64,000 nucleotides of DNA from Paragonimus skrjabini miyazakii (taxonomy: Eukaryota; Platyhelminthes; Trematoda; Plagiorchiida; Troglotrematidae). Both the position numbers and the translations under genes were made by a program. Below are positions 14,501-29,500 of this stretch, piece after piece. The notes below the pieces were generated by a model, which did not search any database, had not been told where the DNA came from, and saw only the letters and a list, made by a program, of their open reading frames with translations. The stretch spans positions 174,761 through 238,760 of the forward strand of contig JTDE01000243.1 of the NCBI GenBank assembly GCA_014338405.1. The letters are read 5' to 3'. Numbering within the stretch: the stretch's first letter is position 1; each line of letters starts with the position of its first letter.

Positions 14501-17500
14501 GTTAATCCTAGCCAGCTCTAAAGAACCAAAACAATATCCGAAATAAACAACGTACCGTGTTAATTGTGGATTTTGAACCTTAACAGACAATGGTAACACC
14601 ATATCAAATTTCCATCGTTTTGGTTTTGACTATCGGCCATCGTTAACATTGTACCAGACAGTGTCTGTACAACCACTAGGTTGAATCCCATCAAAACACA
14701 AATAGTTGGACCATATTTTATCGGTGTATTGTTGAGTTATCGGTTTCTTTTTGAAGACCTGTTACAAAATGGTGAATTATTACCGGTACGTCAAAGGTTG
14801 TTGAAAGTGGAATGCAAGAAATACCTACGAAAGAAGAAAGCCAGTTCGATTATCACCTCACCGATTGTTCAAACAAATAGATAGTGCGTACAAGGCTCAC
14901 CCCATTGGTTATGTGTTTGACATATCACACGAAGACAGCGAGGTTGGTCAAGTCTCATATTCCCTTGACCAACAGCACTACATACGCAAAAAGTTATAGT
15001 TAAGAGAAACTATTTCCAGTCCTGCGGTCTTAAAGGCTGAAGGGTGATTGTGAACAGATAAAATAGAACAAGCCAGAAAGTCTAAATTACTTTAGACCAA
15101 TTAAACTTAAGACACGTTCATCTTAATAAGGCATGTTTAAAAATGCAATCGTTTCATACATCAATTAAAAATGCTTAGTTAAAACAAAACTTAGAAACGT
15201 TAAGCTCAAGGGATATGATGGTTCAGTCGAAGCATACAGCTGTAGCTGGACAATTATTTGTAAAAATTACCTCTTCGTTGTTTAATGAATACTCGCTATC
15301 ACGAAAAAGTAAAATAACGCCGTTGACGGGGACTACAAAATTTGCATGGTTAATAATTGTATTCAAGCTTACAATAAACTATGTTTCGATTATCTTAAGT
15401 TGTACAACATATGGAACTATATCATTGTAAATATACAATGAATCACGTTGGTTATAAAACCATCACTAAGAAGACAAGTCGTAATTATTTTAGTAAAGCA
15501 TTTGGTTTTTTAAAAAAAAAACAGTTACCACAGGAAATGGCTAGGCAAAACTGTCACCAAAGAAAGCAAAAATCTTCCATATAAGCCAGCAAAAGTTCAT
15601 CATTTACAGATTAAATTGGACCGTAGAAGCTTTTTATTCGTATGAAACAATTGCGTGATTTTAATAAAATACTCTCAGACTGATAAAGCAAGGCGACTTT
15701 GAACAGCCACACCCGAATCACGGTGTTCATATAAACTTCGTTTAATTAAAACTTCATATTTATCTTAATAGACGAAAAGTATAATCAGTCAGCCTATTCC
15801 TTTACATTATTCTCCATATTAGCTTGAATTAAAGAGAGAAATTATTGAATCTATCGTCAGTGACACTACCGCTCCCCATACAGACTGACCGTCAATTGGT
15901 ATAGCTTTCGTATTGTTATTGGGCAGATACTCAGCCTGATCTTTTCTTCATTTGAAGTAGTTTGGGTAAATAACACAACTTCAAGCTTAGTGATGAGTTA
16001 CGTAAGATACGTTCCAGTGCGAATTATGAATAAATCCAGGGGTTCCTTTAGAAAGATGTCTATTCCTATACTGTAATATTAAAACGACATTACTTTCATG
16101 AAGTACTCACCGATTACTAAACATATGTTAGAATGTGATCGTCCTATAACTGTCAAATCATCGTTCATTGTAATCGAGGTATTCGTTTATGCAAATCGAC
16201 AGAAATCTCTCCAAATAGTGATAACTCGGCTGAAAGTGTACACATAAAACTACTAACCTTGGCGTTGAATCAGGTACGGTTCTACAAGAACTCAGAAGGT
16301 TTGCCCACTTCTTCTTTCGTAAAGGTACAGTTTTACCTTCGAATTTGCAGAGATTGTTTGAAAGGAGTTCTTATCGTAAAACATGTTCTTTATTCAGCGC
16401 TCCATCGACTGATGGGTATAAAACGTTGCTTGCTGACTTGGTTGTTCCGTCACTGTTAGAGGATTGTTAACACTCAAATACTCTTTCAGGTAGGCGTATG
16501 TTTATGCCTTCTGTGCCATAGAAGCAAGTGAACACCTGTGCACAGTTAAATGAACCGTACTCAGACAGTTTTCCTTTCAAAATTAATTAGATGGATTAGA
16601 ATGGAATCCGTTGTAAAAAGTAACAAAAATCCATGTAGTGCAACCTGTTATACCAATGTCTTAGTCAGTACCACAGATCTACCATTTATTTATGAAGTTC
16701 ACATTTTATATCTACTTCACTGGCGTTCATTCCATTCTTTTTTCCCATTCAATCTAATTCTCCGCGTTAAGACGAGTCGTGCTGCAACTACAAAAGAGCC
16801 CCGGTCTGGATGTTATGGGACCGATGCAATGGAAGGTCCTGGTCAGCACCATCATCATCTTTCTTATCCTGTACTGTTCCATGCGCCATGGTGTGAAGTC
16901 GTCTGGAAAAGTAGGTTCGCTTAGCCCTAAAATTGGTGAATGTTGACAATGAAACCTGCCGATCTATTGGATCTGTGAAAAAAAGGTAGAAATTATACTG
17001 TCCGTTTATATTTAACAAATGAGCAGTGTGGTTGGAGCGTTTAGTCAACATCAACAAGTTCAGTTTGTTGAGTTCCATATTGTTCAACTATATCAGGCAA
17101 TGTTCTCTATATTTACTTACAAGACGATGAACATTTCACACAATCCGGAATGAACGAAACCTGTTCACTTGATCAATATAGCACAGATAAAACATGTGTG
17201 CAGCACCCGGCCCTCAAATGGGCATGACTTCTTGCATGTATTCTAAAATAAGTAGACTTTACAGTTTGGTACATCACACGGTCAAAGAATATATTGTGAC
17301 CAAGAATTCTGAACATTAGTTATGAAAGATCTATAAAAACGGATGTTCAGAATCTCGCATACGTGTACACTGTAGTCAACGTAGAAGCCCTTGTCAAATG
17401 ATTTGAATGTCGGAGCGCGGATTACTGAATTACATGAAACATTCAGAGTTGTGGTTTGTTAATCTGTTGTCTTTCAACACGACTTTACTTCGTTAGTCTA

Positions 17501-20500
17501 CAACGCAGAGTTGTTAATAACACCGACAAGCACAACTGCTCTACAGCTTTTTCCCAGAATTTTGCGTCATTTTGTAGAAATCTTATCAAAAGGTTGAGTT
17601 GTTGGTTGTGTAACATGTGTGGATGCCTTTAGAGAAATCCACTGAAATCTAGGCAGTAAGATAGACTGGCTGACAACTTGCCACCATCATAATGACAGTT
17701 AATTTAAGTCTTTAACGAGGACATTCGAAAAATGTGTAACTTGTCAAACAATCTGCAAATTAGCTCGCACCTTACTGTAGAAAGTATATCACGAATACAA
17801 CTAGCATATTGGTAGCAGATACTGAACTATTTATTCTAGTGTGTCTAGACAACCTCTTCAACGAAGACTCGGAGCTAAAATTTTATATCATAAGTGGAAA
17901 GTACATTTTTTGTTACCTTATGAAGAAGATCTCTCTTCACACCCAAGTTGTCTTTTTTTATTTTACAGCAGACCATGCTGAATAAACTATATAGAACTGC
18001 GATGTATACGACAATACCAAAGCGTGGTTTAAGGCAGGAACATTGGCAATATGGTGCTGGTCATCTACTTATGCTTACCGCAACTAGATCACAATGGCAA
18101 CCTAAAAGATTAGGATCAACTCGCTTACGAACATCTCAGTATTATGCCACAACTTATTTAAAAGCACTCCAATGAAATATCAGTAATGAACACATTTTTA
18201 TCTTGGAACGGCATTGCGGAAGGTTGTTCATTCTAATCCAGTACAGCGTTGTTGTTCCAGCTTATTCCGGGTTCTGTAAGGCTGATCTGAAACCATCTAT
18301 GCATGTCAAGCTACGTACGTCCTATCCTAAATACCTATATTGTGTGAAATACTCACGATGGCCTTCTTAAGGGTTTCAAACAGTACGTCTTTCGTAAGCA
18401 CAAGGGTGAGTATAATGAATTTTTGTGTTCCTTAACACAGTCTTAGGCTGACATTACTAACCCTTGGGTTAGTTCCGGCGTTCTTCTGGTTTATAATCAC
18501 TGTGATGTGGTTCTTCACTAAGTGTGGTTCGAACTATCTCATTTTCTTAAAGAATCTCAGAACTGAAACTTCAAGAGGCTAACCGGTATACCGTTTCAAT
18601 TAACGCAAACGCAAACACATTCAGGGGACACAGACACCTCTGAATAAACCGATTAGTAAACGGCTAGAATAAGCTATTAGGACTTTGTAAACCTTCAAGG
18701 CTTGAACTTTTGCATAGTTAAACGGTAATCGTAGATCACAATAAACTGTTTCTGTGCAAAGAAAGATAAAACGGTGCAGTTGGTTAACCAAACTCCGACA
18801 ATCACGTGGTGCATCCCGATTTGTTCGCAAACAGTTGCTTTGTGATTATGTGTTAAGCTTAGTATCCATATGGGTTGTATCTAGGTTATTTATCTTTCAA
18901 CATTTATAGAACCAGTGACTTGGTTCCGTGTGTTTAGCAGCAACTAGCCCATCAGTGTAGTATTGTGAAGACACAATGTGTTAATCGTGTAGAGTATATC
19001 AGCATAGTTTTAAGCAGACGTAAAAATTGCCAATGTACCTATTGGTACATTTAAGTCGGAAGCCTATTACATATATAACTGGTGAAACTTCATCTGTGTT
19101 GTAATCGCTTAAAAATTTTAATCTCGAAAAACAATCTGTGCAAGTGTACAAAGATTCCTGGGTTCGACTAGCCGCTCGTTCTGAGGACATCAAGAAGATA
19201 ATCATTATTTAGAATTGTAAAATGTCCTTTCAGTTTTCATTTTTTATTTATTCTTATTATATGTTTGACGAAATATGTCAAAAAGAATCCGCACGAAACT
19301 TTGTTTGATTGATATAGTGTAAAACTGTGAGTGTGGAATTTTTATACAATTTATGTGCGAAGCCAAAATATGTTCTCTTTTATCGATCAACCGAAAATAT
19401 GACTGTATATGGACTTCGTTAAAATAAGATGAGCAAATAATTGTTGCAGTTAAATTTTTTAGATAGCCAACTGTTTTAGTACCAAATCTCTCACTTTTAC
19501 ATCCAGGTAGTCTATGTTACCGCCTTGTTGCCGTATGTACTTCTTTCGGGGTTGTTACTCAACGGTGTCACTTTGAATGGCTCGAATCAAGGCATCTGGT
19601 ATTTTATTCGTCCACGGTTTGAAAGATTACTGGAATTAAAGGTAAGTTCTATAGAATATATTGTGTCAGTCGATAGGTCAGATCCTGTCGTTCTGTTAGA
19701 TGGAAATAATCACGTATAATTAGAACACATAACACCCACCACATCATATAGCTAACATTTTTGTTAAAACCAGTGTGATTTCCCTCAAAATTTGTTGAAA
19801 GACATTCGACCCAAGTAGTGACCTATAGTTCCTCACGTAATCAATTACATCTGTGTGGGAGTGCTTGTATTTTTTAACTTGATTGCAGATTAAGGCAATA
19901 CGTCACCTGTCACAAACTCATATTATATATTAAAATGTTCACAAAATAAAGCGCCACAGTTCCTAATGCTAGTTAGGATAGAGTTGAGAAACTGTAAGGA
20001 CTTTTAGTTAAAAACCTCTGACCTGAAAGTTACTAATTTAGTTGATCTATCGTTATTGATAACAGATCGACTTATCTTGATGCGAGAGGAGTCATCTTAA
20101 CAGTATAATGAGGCATGAACTGAACTTCAGGCTGAAGAAGTAGTTTCTGTGTAAATTCAGTGAATTCCATGTCGCAAATTAAGTTTCACCAACGAAACTG
20201 TATACTTTAACGTTATTAGACATTACGATCTGTGCTAGGCTGGCATAGCTCAGTGAGAGCTTTCTGACTTGATTACCTTGTGAGTTATGATCTAGTAACT
20301 ACTGAGTTTTATGTTTTTCATCAATTATTTACATTGAACTTTCTCTTGCGATACAGGTTTGGTCTAATGCAGCAATTCAAATATTCTTCTCCACTGGAGC
20401 TGGCTTCGGCGCACATATTGCTTATGCGACATATAATCCAAAACAATATAACTGTTATCGGTACGTTATGTGGTGATGTGATGTCATATTGTATGAAGAT

Positions 20501-23500
20501 CATGGAAATTCAAAGCGTTTTTGATACTCTTAGAACAAAATGACTCAAGTCAAAAGCTTTGGTTTTTTAACAAACATTAGCGTTTGCCAGCTATCGGGAA
20601 TATAATCACAATAAATATATTACTAACTAAAACAATGCGAGATAAAGCAAGACAATTGGTAACTCCGTAATGCTAAGTTTTTAAAGTCCTAACTTACGCC
20701 CAAGTCGTTTCGAAGGTCGCAATCCTTATGGACTGTCAACAAACAGACACGGTGGTTACATCAAGCTGTTTCAGACAGTTGAACATCCCCAGAATGCTCT
20801 TAAAGAAAATAGTGCAGTTAATAAACTGATTCTCAGTTATTCGTTGCCTGGTCAAATATACAATCTTCATATGTGTTGTCAGAGTGAAACGAACAAGACG
20901 AGTAGTGGAATCAAACGATATCCACACAGTCGTAGATAAAAATGGAAACAGCATTCTATTACAATTATCTACTCATTATGACGTCATTAAAAATTTGGCA
21001 CTTTGATCAACTATTATGTGAGTGGTAGCCATAATGATCGCAAAATGCAAGGGAAGCGGTGCTGGGTCCACAGTGATGCATTGTACAATCGGATTCCAAT
21101 CTCCCCGGCCGGATCCATATTTCTGCATTTCACAGCCTTCGTTTGGATGTCCTTTTCTTGATGCATAGTACGAACATTTACTGAATTCGTAACATGAATA
21201 GAATCCACGAGGAGTATCGCAATCGCACTAGCAATTGTCTTACTAATTCAAATGTTGAGACAGGCCACCTAGTGATCACAAATACATTCAATAAACGTCT
21301 GGCTGTGCGACCCAGGTAACTAGCGTGATAGAAACAATTCTATGAGTAAACACGAAAATAACTAGCAAAATGTGATTTCTTATATTTTAATAGTTGTAAC
21401 AAAATTGCAGTGGAGCTGAAACAAAATTTGTAGTTTGAACATATAGACGGTTCCGTCATTAAAATTAGAGTTCCGTAGTGGTTGTTTTAGCCGGCTGCTT
21501 TATATTCTTACAAAGCCATCTAGTCATGCCTACAAATGGCCTCAAAGAGCTCTTCTACAAAAGTCACGTGCGCAAGAAGGAAGATTCACCGAAAATCGAA
21601 TTCTATACATATATTCTCATAACTGTATTTGTTAAACGGTTTGTGAGCTCCCTGAATAGATATACCGTTCATTACAAGCTTCTGTCCAATGTAGTCTACG
21701 TCGAATCTACTAGTCAGCACAGCGTCGAATTACTCTTTCAAGAAGGCCAGTTGAATGTCTAGCTAAGCTTCTAGTTTAAGCGTTAGGTTGATGGATGATA
21801 ATTAGAAAATGCTTGATGTATTCCGTGGATCAGTTTGTTCGCAGACCATGTTTGGGGCATTGTTCACGTATCTTCTAAAACAAGGTACCCACGGATAGCT
21901 GCTTTCAGCCGATCCTGTTCGAAAGGCGACACGACGATCCAAATGGAAATCTCCCCATTGTCACACCATCCATCTGTTGGCAGGTGATCTTGCCTCATTT
22001 ACTTTGTACATCTTGAATACAAAAGTACCATGTCTACTCTAATCCGGCTGATGAGACAAAGATTACTAGGTTGTTACTCACATTAAGCTCACATGAAAGT
22101 GTATGGTCTCTTTCAACTAAACGAGAGGCGGAGGGTACATTCCGTTCACTTACATTGATTCCATTGTTTGCAGTAAGGAATTCCGAGCAATGCCGAAGGC
22201 TATGCTTTGATGCTGTCTGTAGGACGGATGCAGAGAGAAACAATAAGTATTTTGATAACGAGTATTATGGTTAGTTGCACATGTTTAGCAAAGATTAACA
22301 TTGAGTTGCCTCTAAGAATATACCTCGTCTGAGTTGGCTATGAGTCAACAAATATATTGCATGAATTTTGCATCAGTATCTCTGACATTGTGTTATTGGT
22401 AAAAACACAGCCGGCCGTAATGCCTGGTCAGATCTCTTAGTGTAGCATGTAACCAGAAGAACAGACAGAGATTGTATCCAAAGATGTATTACACAACACG
22501 CAGCGGTACTAGAATAACCAAAAAAAGGATAAAGGTACAAAGGTATGACAGAGTTACGTTTAAATGCAATTGTCCTCTTTGCTTGTCTGACTGTCTGTTG
22601 ACTCATGGTCCTCGTGCACGACGTCGACGTAACCGTCTGAAAGATGAACAGAGCAGCCATGTAATAATTATCACTTCAAATTCAATCCTTGCGCGTTAAC
22701 TAGTTTCGATCATTCGTTACGTTAGTAGACAGTTATAAAATTACAGTACGTACTTCCTGTTGCCTTTCTTTTAATGAAAATTTCTACTGGCATACTCGAA
22801 TCACCAGCCAGTTTGCCAGGACGACTTCGGATAAATGCCTTTGTAATTGTTCTATATAGATTTATAACTGAAAATTTCGCTTGATTACTTGACAAGTCCT
22901 TTTCATTTTATTTATTACGAATTCTTTGGTGTCCAAAACTGGACTTCCTTGAGTATTTTGGCGCAGCAAAATGAATATTACACTGTTTACGAGTGTAGTT
23001 ATATAGTTGTGTTTATATAAATCATTTTGAACGTAGTGGATGTTATTCAAACAGACTGCTATAAGAGAGACTGTTATAAGCTGAATTAATATATGTGTAG
23101 CAAATCTTAACTTTGAACCAGTAGCTATAAACATTCTAGCCAGTTCACTAAATTCTTCAATTGGCCTTCCGCCACGTTCAACCAAGCAAATTTATGCATA
23201 GCTTGTAGGCTCCTAAGCGGTTTGGTTGAGCATACCTGTTGTAACTAAATGCATTAAAAAAGAGTTCTACTGTTTTCCAATTTCATCAGGGTGATAAGTT
23301 TTACCACGCATTAAAGTTGATTTATTTCACCAGTTTTATAGCGTCGACATTGAAACTGATAGAAACGATGATAAAATCATCGTAATGACAATACTATATT
23401 TAGAAATATCACTTCTGTCTTTCAGTACTGTGTGCAAAATGCACTGAGTGCAACTGTACAACTAATGTGCATTCTCGTTCAACCGAATTTTGCCCATCTC

Positions 23501-26500
23501 TCTGGTTATGAGTCCGATTGAAATAAGACCAGATGCACATTTATGCCACTATGAGTAGAGGAATATTAGCTTACATTATTGATTCTAAAAGGTTTCGACA
23601 TTTTCACGCTTTACGTCATTAACCCTTGCATTCACATCATTAACGACACCGGAATATGCCTGATCTCAGTAAGCAGCAAAACTTTAGTAAAAGCAAACTG
23701 TAATCATAGTGACATTTGTGGCAACATTTAGTAATCAAATCTAAATTACTTGACGACTTTTCCTTACTAAGTTCGAGCACACCTTCCTTCGATCATACGA
23801 GTGAATTAGGACTTACGAAGTTTACAAGGCGTTCCACAGAACGCAACGGAGAAATATGGCTTGCATACGCCTAATTGTTTTCAAACGTGTTATCTCATTT
23901 GCAAAAACATTTTGGGCTTTTATCGTCCTGCGTTTATGAAGCAATGCTGTTTTACCTTAATGAACTGACCAAAGTGGTTGTACAATACCTGTGATCGCCT
24001 TTTATAACACCTATTTCGTCGGCTAGGGCCGACAAAGAACGTGAAGACCTCGACCACAATGTAACTGATGTTGGCTGAAAAGCCGGAACAGATGTTTATA
24101 TGTTGTCGTGTATTTGGGATAGTGTCTATGGTGCACCAAGGAAATAGAATTTGGAGTTTGAAATATTATTCCATTATGTTTGTTCAACAAACTGAGGAGT
24201 AAATGAATCCAAGTTAGATGATGTAGGCTATTTTAAATTAACAAAAGGTGTAAATATTGTGTTTTAGTCTGTCAATATCAGCGTTGAGGTTTTCAGTGAG
24301 TTGTGAAGTTCGCCAACTGTCTCATTAGTCCTACTGACTTTTACATTGTCCTTTTTTTGTCTTGGGGACCTTTGAGATTTCAAACAATAAAAGACAAATA
24401 TAAAATCAGATTTTTATTTAAGACTAAATTCCCCAACTATTTTGTTTTAATCAGGGACTGTATTATTACATCAATCGTCAACGCCCTGACTAGCATTTTT
24501 GCAGGCTTTACGGTCTTCTCCTATCTCGGATACTTGGCTCATTTATTGAAAACCCCTGTGGAAACAGTGACTGGAGAAGGTCAGTTCAAGTACCTGGTGT
24601 TATATTCCAGTTATCATTTTAGAAGTGAAATTTTTGGATTGCCATCCGTCTTTAATGCCTCTCATTTGTTAGCTTTGTTGGAAATGCTTATTCAGCGAAC
24701 CAATGCGAATTCAGTAGCTGGAAATTGCTTTTCATTATCAATTGTGCGTACCGATTTACATTCCAAACAGCATACGTCAGATCTTACTACTCATATTACT
24801 GATGAATAACGCATCTGATAATTTGATAGGAGTGATTGCACACTTATATGTGTATAAATATAATAGCTTATACAGAGCAACACTCGATACATGCTTCAAC
24901 TTGTGTGAAGGCTGAATCAGTCAGGTAGTCGGATATTCGTCCATATACTGAGGATCAACACACCAAGACAATTTACTCGCACAAAATTGCATTTGCATGA
25001 GAGTCGTTATGTATTAATTTGATATATAGTTTTATCAGCTCTTGGAAATACTTCGCTTCTAATTGTCGAGACCACTATAGGTCTTGTGAACGAGAACTGG
25101 AGTTGTAGCAGTTGTCGAAACATTTTTTGTTTACTGTAGTCAATTCAATGTAACAGATGTCATATGACAAATCAGATTAGCAGGTTCGCAGTGAGAAAAC
25201 AACAATAGTCCTCTTCGTACACAGTTACGACACATGCTTTGCGTTCGATGCGTCCTCGTTCATAGGAAGCGGTGAAGTGGCTGGTTGTGAAATGACATTA
25301 CTGTTTTCGGTAAACAAGAGAGTTGAATAACAACATGTCGAGCTATTTTAATAGGGTTTTGAAAATTTAAGACGGAATTGAGGCCCATGAAGGAAAATTT
25401 GCTTTTACCTAACCGGAATAATGACACGTTTTTGACTAGTACGGCATAGAAATCTTAGATAACAATACAGATGCACACACGTTTGAGCTCGCCTGTTTGT
25501 GGCACATTATTTTTTGATAACCAATGTGATCTTGTTAAACAAAAACTCAATTATGGGGCCGATCTTGTAGATTACTAACTTATTTGCTTCAGTCGTAACT
25601 CCTTCATGTCAGCTGCGTCCTGAGGAAAGAAGCATTCTCCAGCATGACAGTTACCGTGTCGTTTTAATAATTTAACTCTGGCCAACAGTTATGAATCAAG
25701 ACATCTCACATTGTGATCACAACACTCAAGCCTGTTTGACTGGGTTCCGTCAATTGCATATCAGATAGAAATAGCTCCATTAACTTAATGAAATAACTCA
25801 GTTATTCAAACACGTTTTTCGAAAGGAGCGGGTGAAAAGTCCATAGGAATGCGGAAGTTGTGAAAAACTTCATGTTACTTATCATGATACTCCTTTTTTT
25901 GTCAAAGCGCTGAAGTTGGTCCATCTTTTACAAATCCGTGTGGTCTCTTTGAAATAATGCGAATTCTCAACATACGCTTAAAGTACAGCTGGAAACAGTG
26001 TTGGTTTTCGTTCCCGAAGCAGGATTTACAAGTTCGCTTTTAACTGTTCCCAGAGGTTTACCTCTTGGTTGTATGCGGATTGGATAATTAGTTTGAAACA
26101 ACGTATCTTACATGAAACTGTGTAAAGGCATTCACTGATGTCTTTTACCGATTACAGATGTTAAACATTATTCTGTTTATAAGTCTGTTTGTGTTTGTTC
26201 TCTTCCGGTCTTAGTTTTACGGATATAATTCCCAATGCTAACGAAAACCTCTTTAGTTAGCTCGCGTATCGTTTATCTCTTTTATTGCATTATCTGATTC
26301 GAATTATGATTTTAGACCGTCGACCCTATTGTTTATATATCAATCTGGTATATGTCGCACTATATTTATTCTAGCATTGTGTCGTTGAGGCTTGGCGCCC
26401 CAACGTAAAACGTTGAATACTTTGTACATATATATTAAAACATCCGTGCAAGAAAACTATTCGTTTACGTTTTCTTTGTTTGAAAATCTAAAACTGAACC

Positions 26501-29500
26501 AGCCATCGAACTCCACAACTAATGTTTTTGAATCATAGGTCCCGGATTAGTTTTTCAAGTATACCCGTTTGCAATCGGTACTTTGCCGTGGGCTCCACTT
26601 TGGGCGGTGATATTTTTCCTTCTTCTGATCCTACTTGGATTGGACAGTGGAGTGAGTTTGAAAAAATAAACGGGTTTGTTTTAAAGTGGCTTTTCTGGTG
26701 CACAGTAAAACATATCTCTTTCAGAATGTAAGTAAGTGGTAGTATGGGTCAAAATAACGAAGAAGACTGGTTACAAAACTGCCAGTGCAAGAATTAAACT
26801 TGCGATCAGTAAATAGGCGAGCGTTTCTAAAGCTCCCGTTGTCTTGGTCGCAGTAGCTGTGCAAGTTTTTCTTATTCGTTAATAAATACTAAACTGGGGG
26901 TTGACCTCATCAAACTCTTGGTATTCTATGACGGTCTCCTGTATAAACCACTAGCTCTGTAACAGCAAAGTAAATAACTAATTTTGCTGCGCACTACTTC
27001 ATCCGTCACTATCAAAAATAATAACATTCTTAGCGCATGGAAGACAAGAAATCAGACGAGTACCATCTGTACGAACCGACTGGGTGAGTTAGAAGTTTAG
27101 CCAAGAGAATGCACCATGTATGACGTGCAACAGGTGCGGAAACAAGCTAAACCGTATTACTAGGAATATGCATTTGCAGTGAATTCCCCTTGCGTAAGCT
27201 ATTATTTTTAGTCTGCATCAGATGAACAGGCAGTAATTTTCAAACAATGCTTCTAAGTAAAAAGTTTACCGCACATTCAAGAGAGAGAAAAATTCCAACT
27301 TATAACGGATCACTCATTTTCATTTTTAATGCGTTCTACTTGAAAACCAACTAAGACAAGCCAAGATTGTAGGTTAACAATATTGTTCTCTTTAACAAAA
27401 ACGACTGAAGTCTCAAAAAGATCTCGATAATTAAAATTGAAATACTGTCGGTTAGTTTAATTCTGATAGTTTATTCAATAAAACTGGCTTCTCCACCCGA
27501 GGTGTCTTGTTTCAACTGTTCTTACGCAAAAGTAAGTTGATATGAGAACTCGTGAGGTACATATCTATTATGCCTTTAGAACCACACGAGTACTCATCGC
27601 TACTCTTGTCCTTGTTCACATTGGTCGGTCAACTTTACCATTAATAATAAGGCAAGCCCAACAAAAATCGCGGTTTCCAGTAACTGCGTGATTAGCAAGC
27701 CGTAATAAAAGAGCAACAAAGTAGATGTACCCCCAATCTGTTAGTAGTTGGTGACGATTATTAAAACGTTAATAACTATGAATGAGAACAGCCTAATTAT
27801 AGTTTAATTTGATCTGGAAGGCATAGAGTTTGGATAACAGTTCACAGTGTTGATCTGTTTCTCGTATTCTCGGAAGAGAACACTGTGTTATAAAATGTTG
27901 GTTAGACTCTGTTTTGGGCGCCATCATGAAATTTAACTACCTTCTGTAATACAGGTAAACGAGAAGTAAAACGAGTTATAGTATACCGTTCATGTTGTTT
28001 TAAACTATAGACAATTCATTCCTTCCATAAGCTCTCCGTGTTATTTTATTCTATTTTGATATGGGGTTCCTAAAAAGGCAATTATCCGTATAAAATAAAC
28101 GAGTTGTCATATGGTACCCCAATCCGTCCGAGAATTCTGAGATACACGTCTCTCAGGTTTTGCGTAACATTTTTTATCAAGACTTTTGAGGTAACGTCCC
28201 CAGAAAGACATTTGTTGAGTACTGTCTATCCACTTGATTTTCTAATGCGGTCACTAAAGGAAAGTTGTCAAGATTATGTATAACTCAGATGGCTGACATT
28301 AATTTAACAGACTGATTTATTATCACAGGTTGGGCAAAGGCATCTTAAATATCTTGGTTTTCTTTACATATATGGCATTTAGTACAATGTTTTTATGAGA
28401 AACGGACAGGTTATTAAGGTGTAACTTGATGATATTCAACAACGCCAGTAACCTTTTATTGGATTTTCACACACTTCGTTAAAATGTTCATATACAGTTT
28501 GCTGTTACAAATGGGAAACGGAGAAGGTATCAAGTTATTAACGCAAAGCGACAATCGTCACCTCCTTCGAAAGAATTATCCATCCATACAATGATTCCAA
28601 AAGTTAAAGTCAACGTACTCTTCAATACGTCAGTTGATCTCAAATCGTATCTACTTTGCTTACTCAGAGAACGTCATATGATGAGTTATTTTATTACAGT
28701 GGTGATCAAGCCTACGCACCGCTTTATAAACAACCTACTGTAAATCTGAACGCTGTACGTCAAACTCCTCTGGGACTAATTTGTTCTGTCCATTAAAGGT
28801 CGCGTGCAGCTATGGCAGGTCAATGCGCCGATTCACTGTAAAAGGCCGTCACATTTTCCCATGGTTAGTAAACCCATATTGGGATAGCTTACCACTATGG
28901 TGTCTAAGTAAGGAATTACAGGTGTACGAGGCCATAGCGATGTTCTGCCCAGCTGGATGTACCACGGTGCGAAAACAATCTTCGAGAAAACTTTTCCTTA
29001 AACTCTCATATCTTACGGTTGGTAAGACAAATCCAAGCAACAAACCCCGTGTGTATCACTCAACAGCAGTTTGTTTGAACACCACGAAATCACAGCAACA
29101 AATGTGCTGAGACCTCACAAAATATCGTGGCAGCCGGTCCTAACCATTCTAGTTAACTTTCAAGACATACTTTATAAACCATCCAACACAACTTACTGTC
29201 CGATCAACAGTAAAACAGTGGTGTACAAACGCATGCTATTCAGGTCACTTGTATAACCTTGTGAACTAGTAAACTCACTTAAAACTGGATCCTCAATGGC
29301 ATGACACATTTTACATTTTGTCAATGTTTCATGTACGAAAGCTTTAAAATTTCATACGACACTAACAACTGCGAACCTTTTAGCGTAGAGTGTGTTCAAT
29401 TTGCAACGTTTATAATTGGATATTTTTCAATCAGGTAGAACGTATTTGCTTACTGTGCTGAGCAATGCCTGTCCGAATCGTCAAACCTAGTTTAGCTGAA

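Larger units (their letters stand above)
7370..16771 (+). other. SLC6 intron 2
   Basis: 9,402 nt, phase 2. It holds the SINE-like element with inverted arms near 7928-8433 and a tRNA-like SINE on the minus strand at 10410-10499. A patch around 11340-11720 looks somewhat richer in GC than its surroundings. The rest is AT-rich sequence without recognised content. Confidence 0.85.

Noticed and set aside
16550..16924. 124-codon open frame as the coding frame
   Set aside because: The transporter exon here lies in another frame (EYFE-RVVLQL through GVKSSGK); this long frame overlaps it by chance.
20239..20300. Functional tRNA gene
   Set aside because: The A-box is good but the B-box is poor, and no acceptor stem pairs.
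24303..24809. 168-codon open frame as a stand-alone small gene
   Set aside because: Only 24455-24579 shows homology and splice sites; the rest is read-through into introns 5 and 6.
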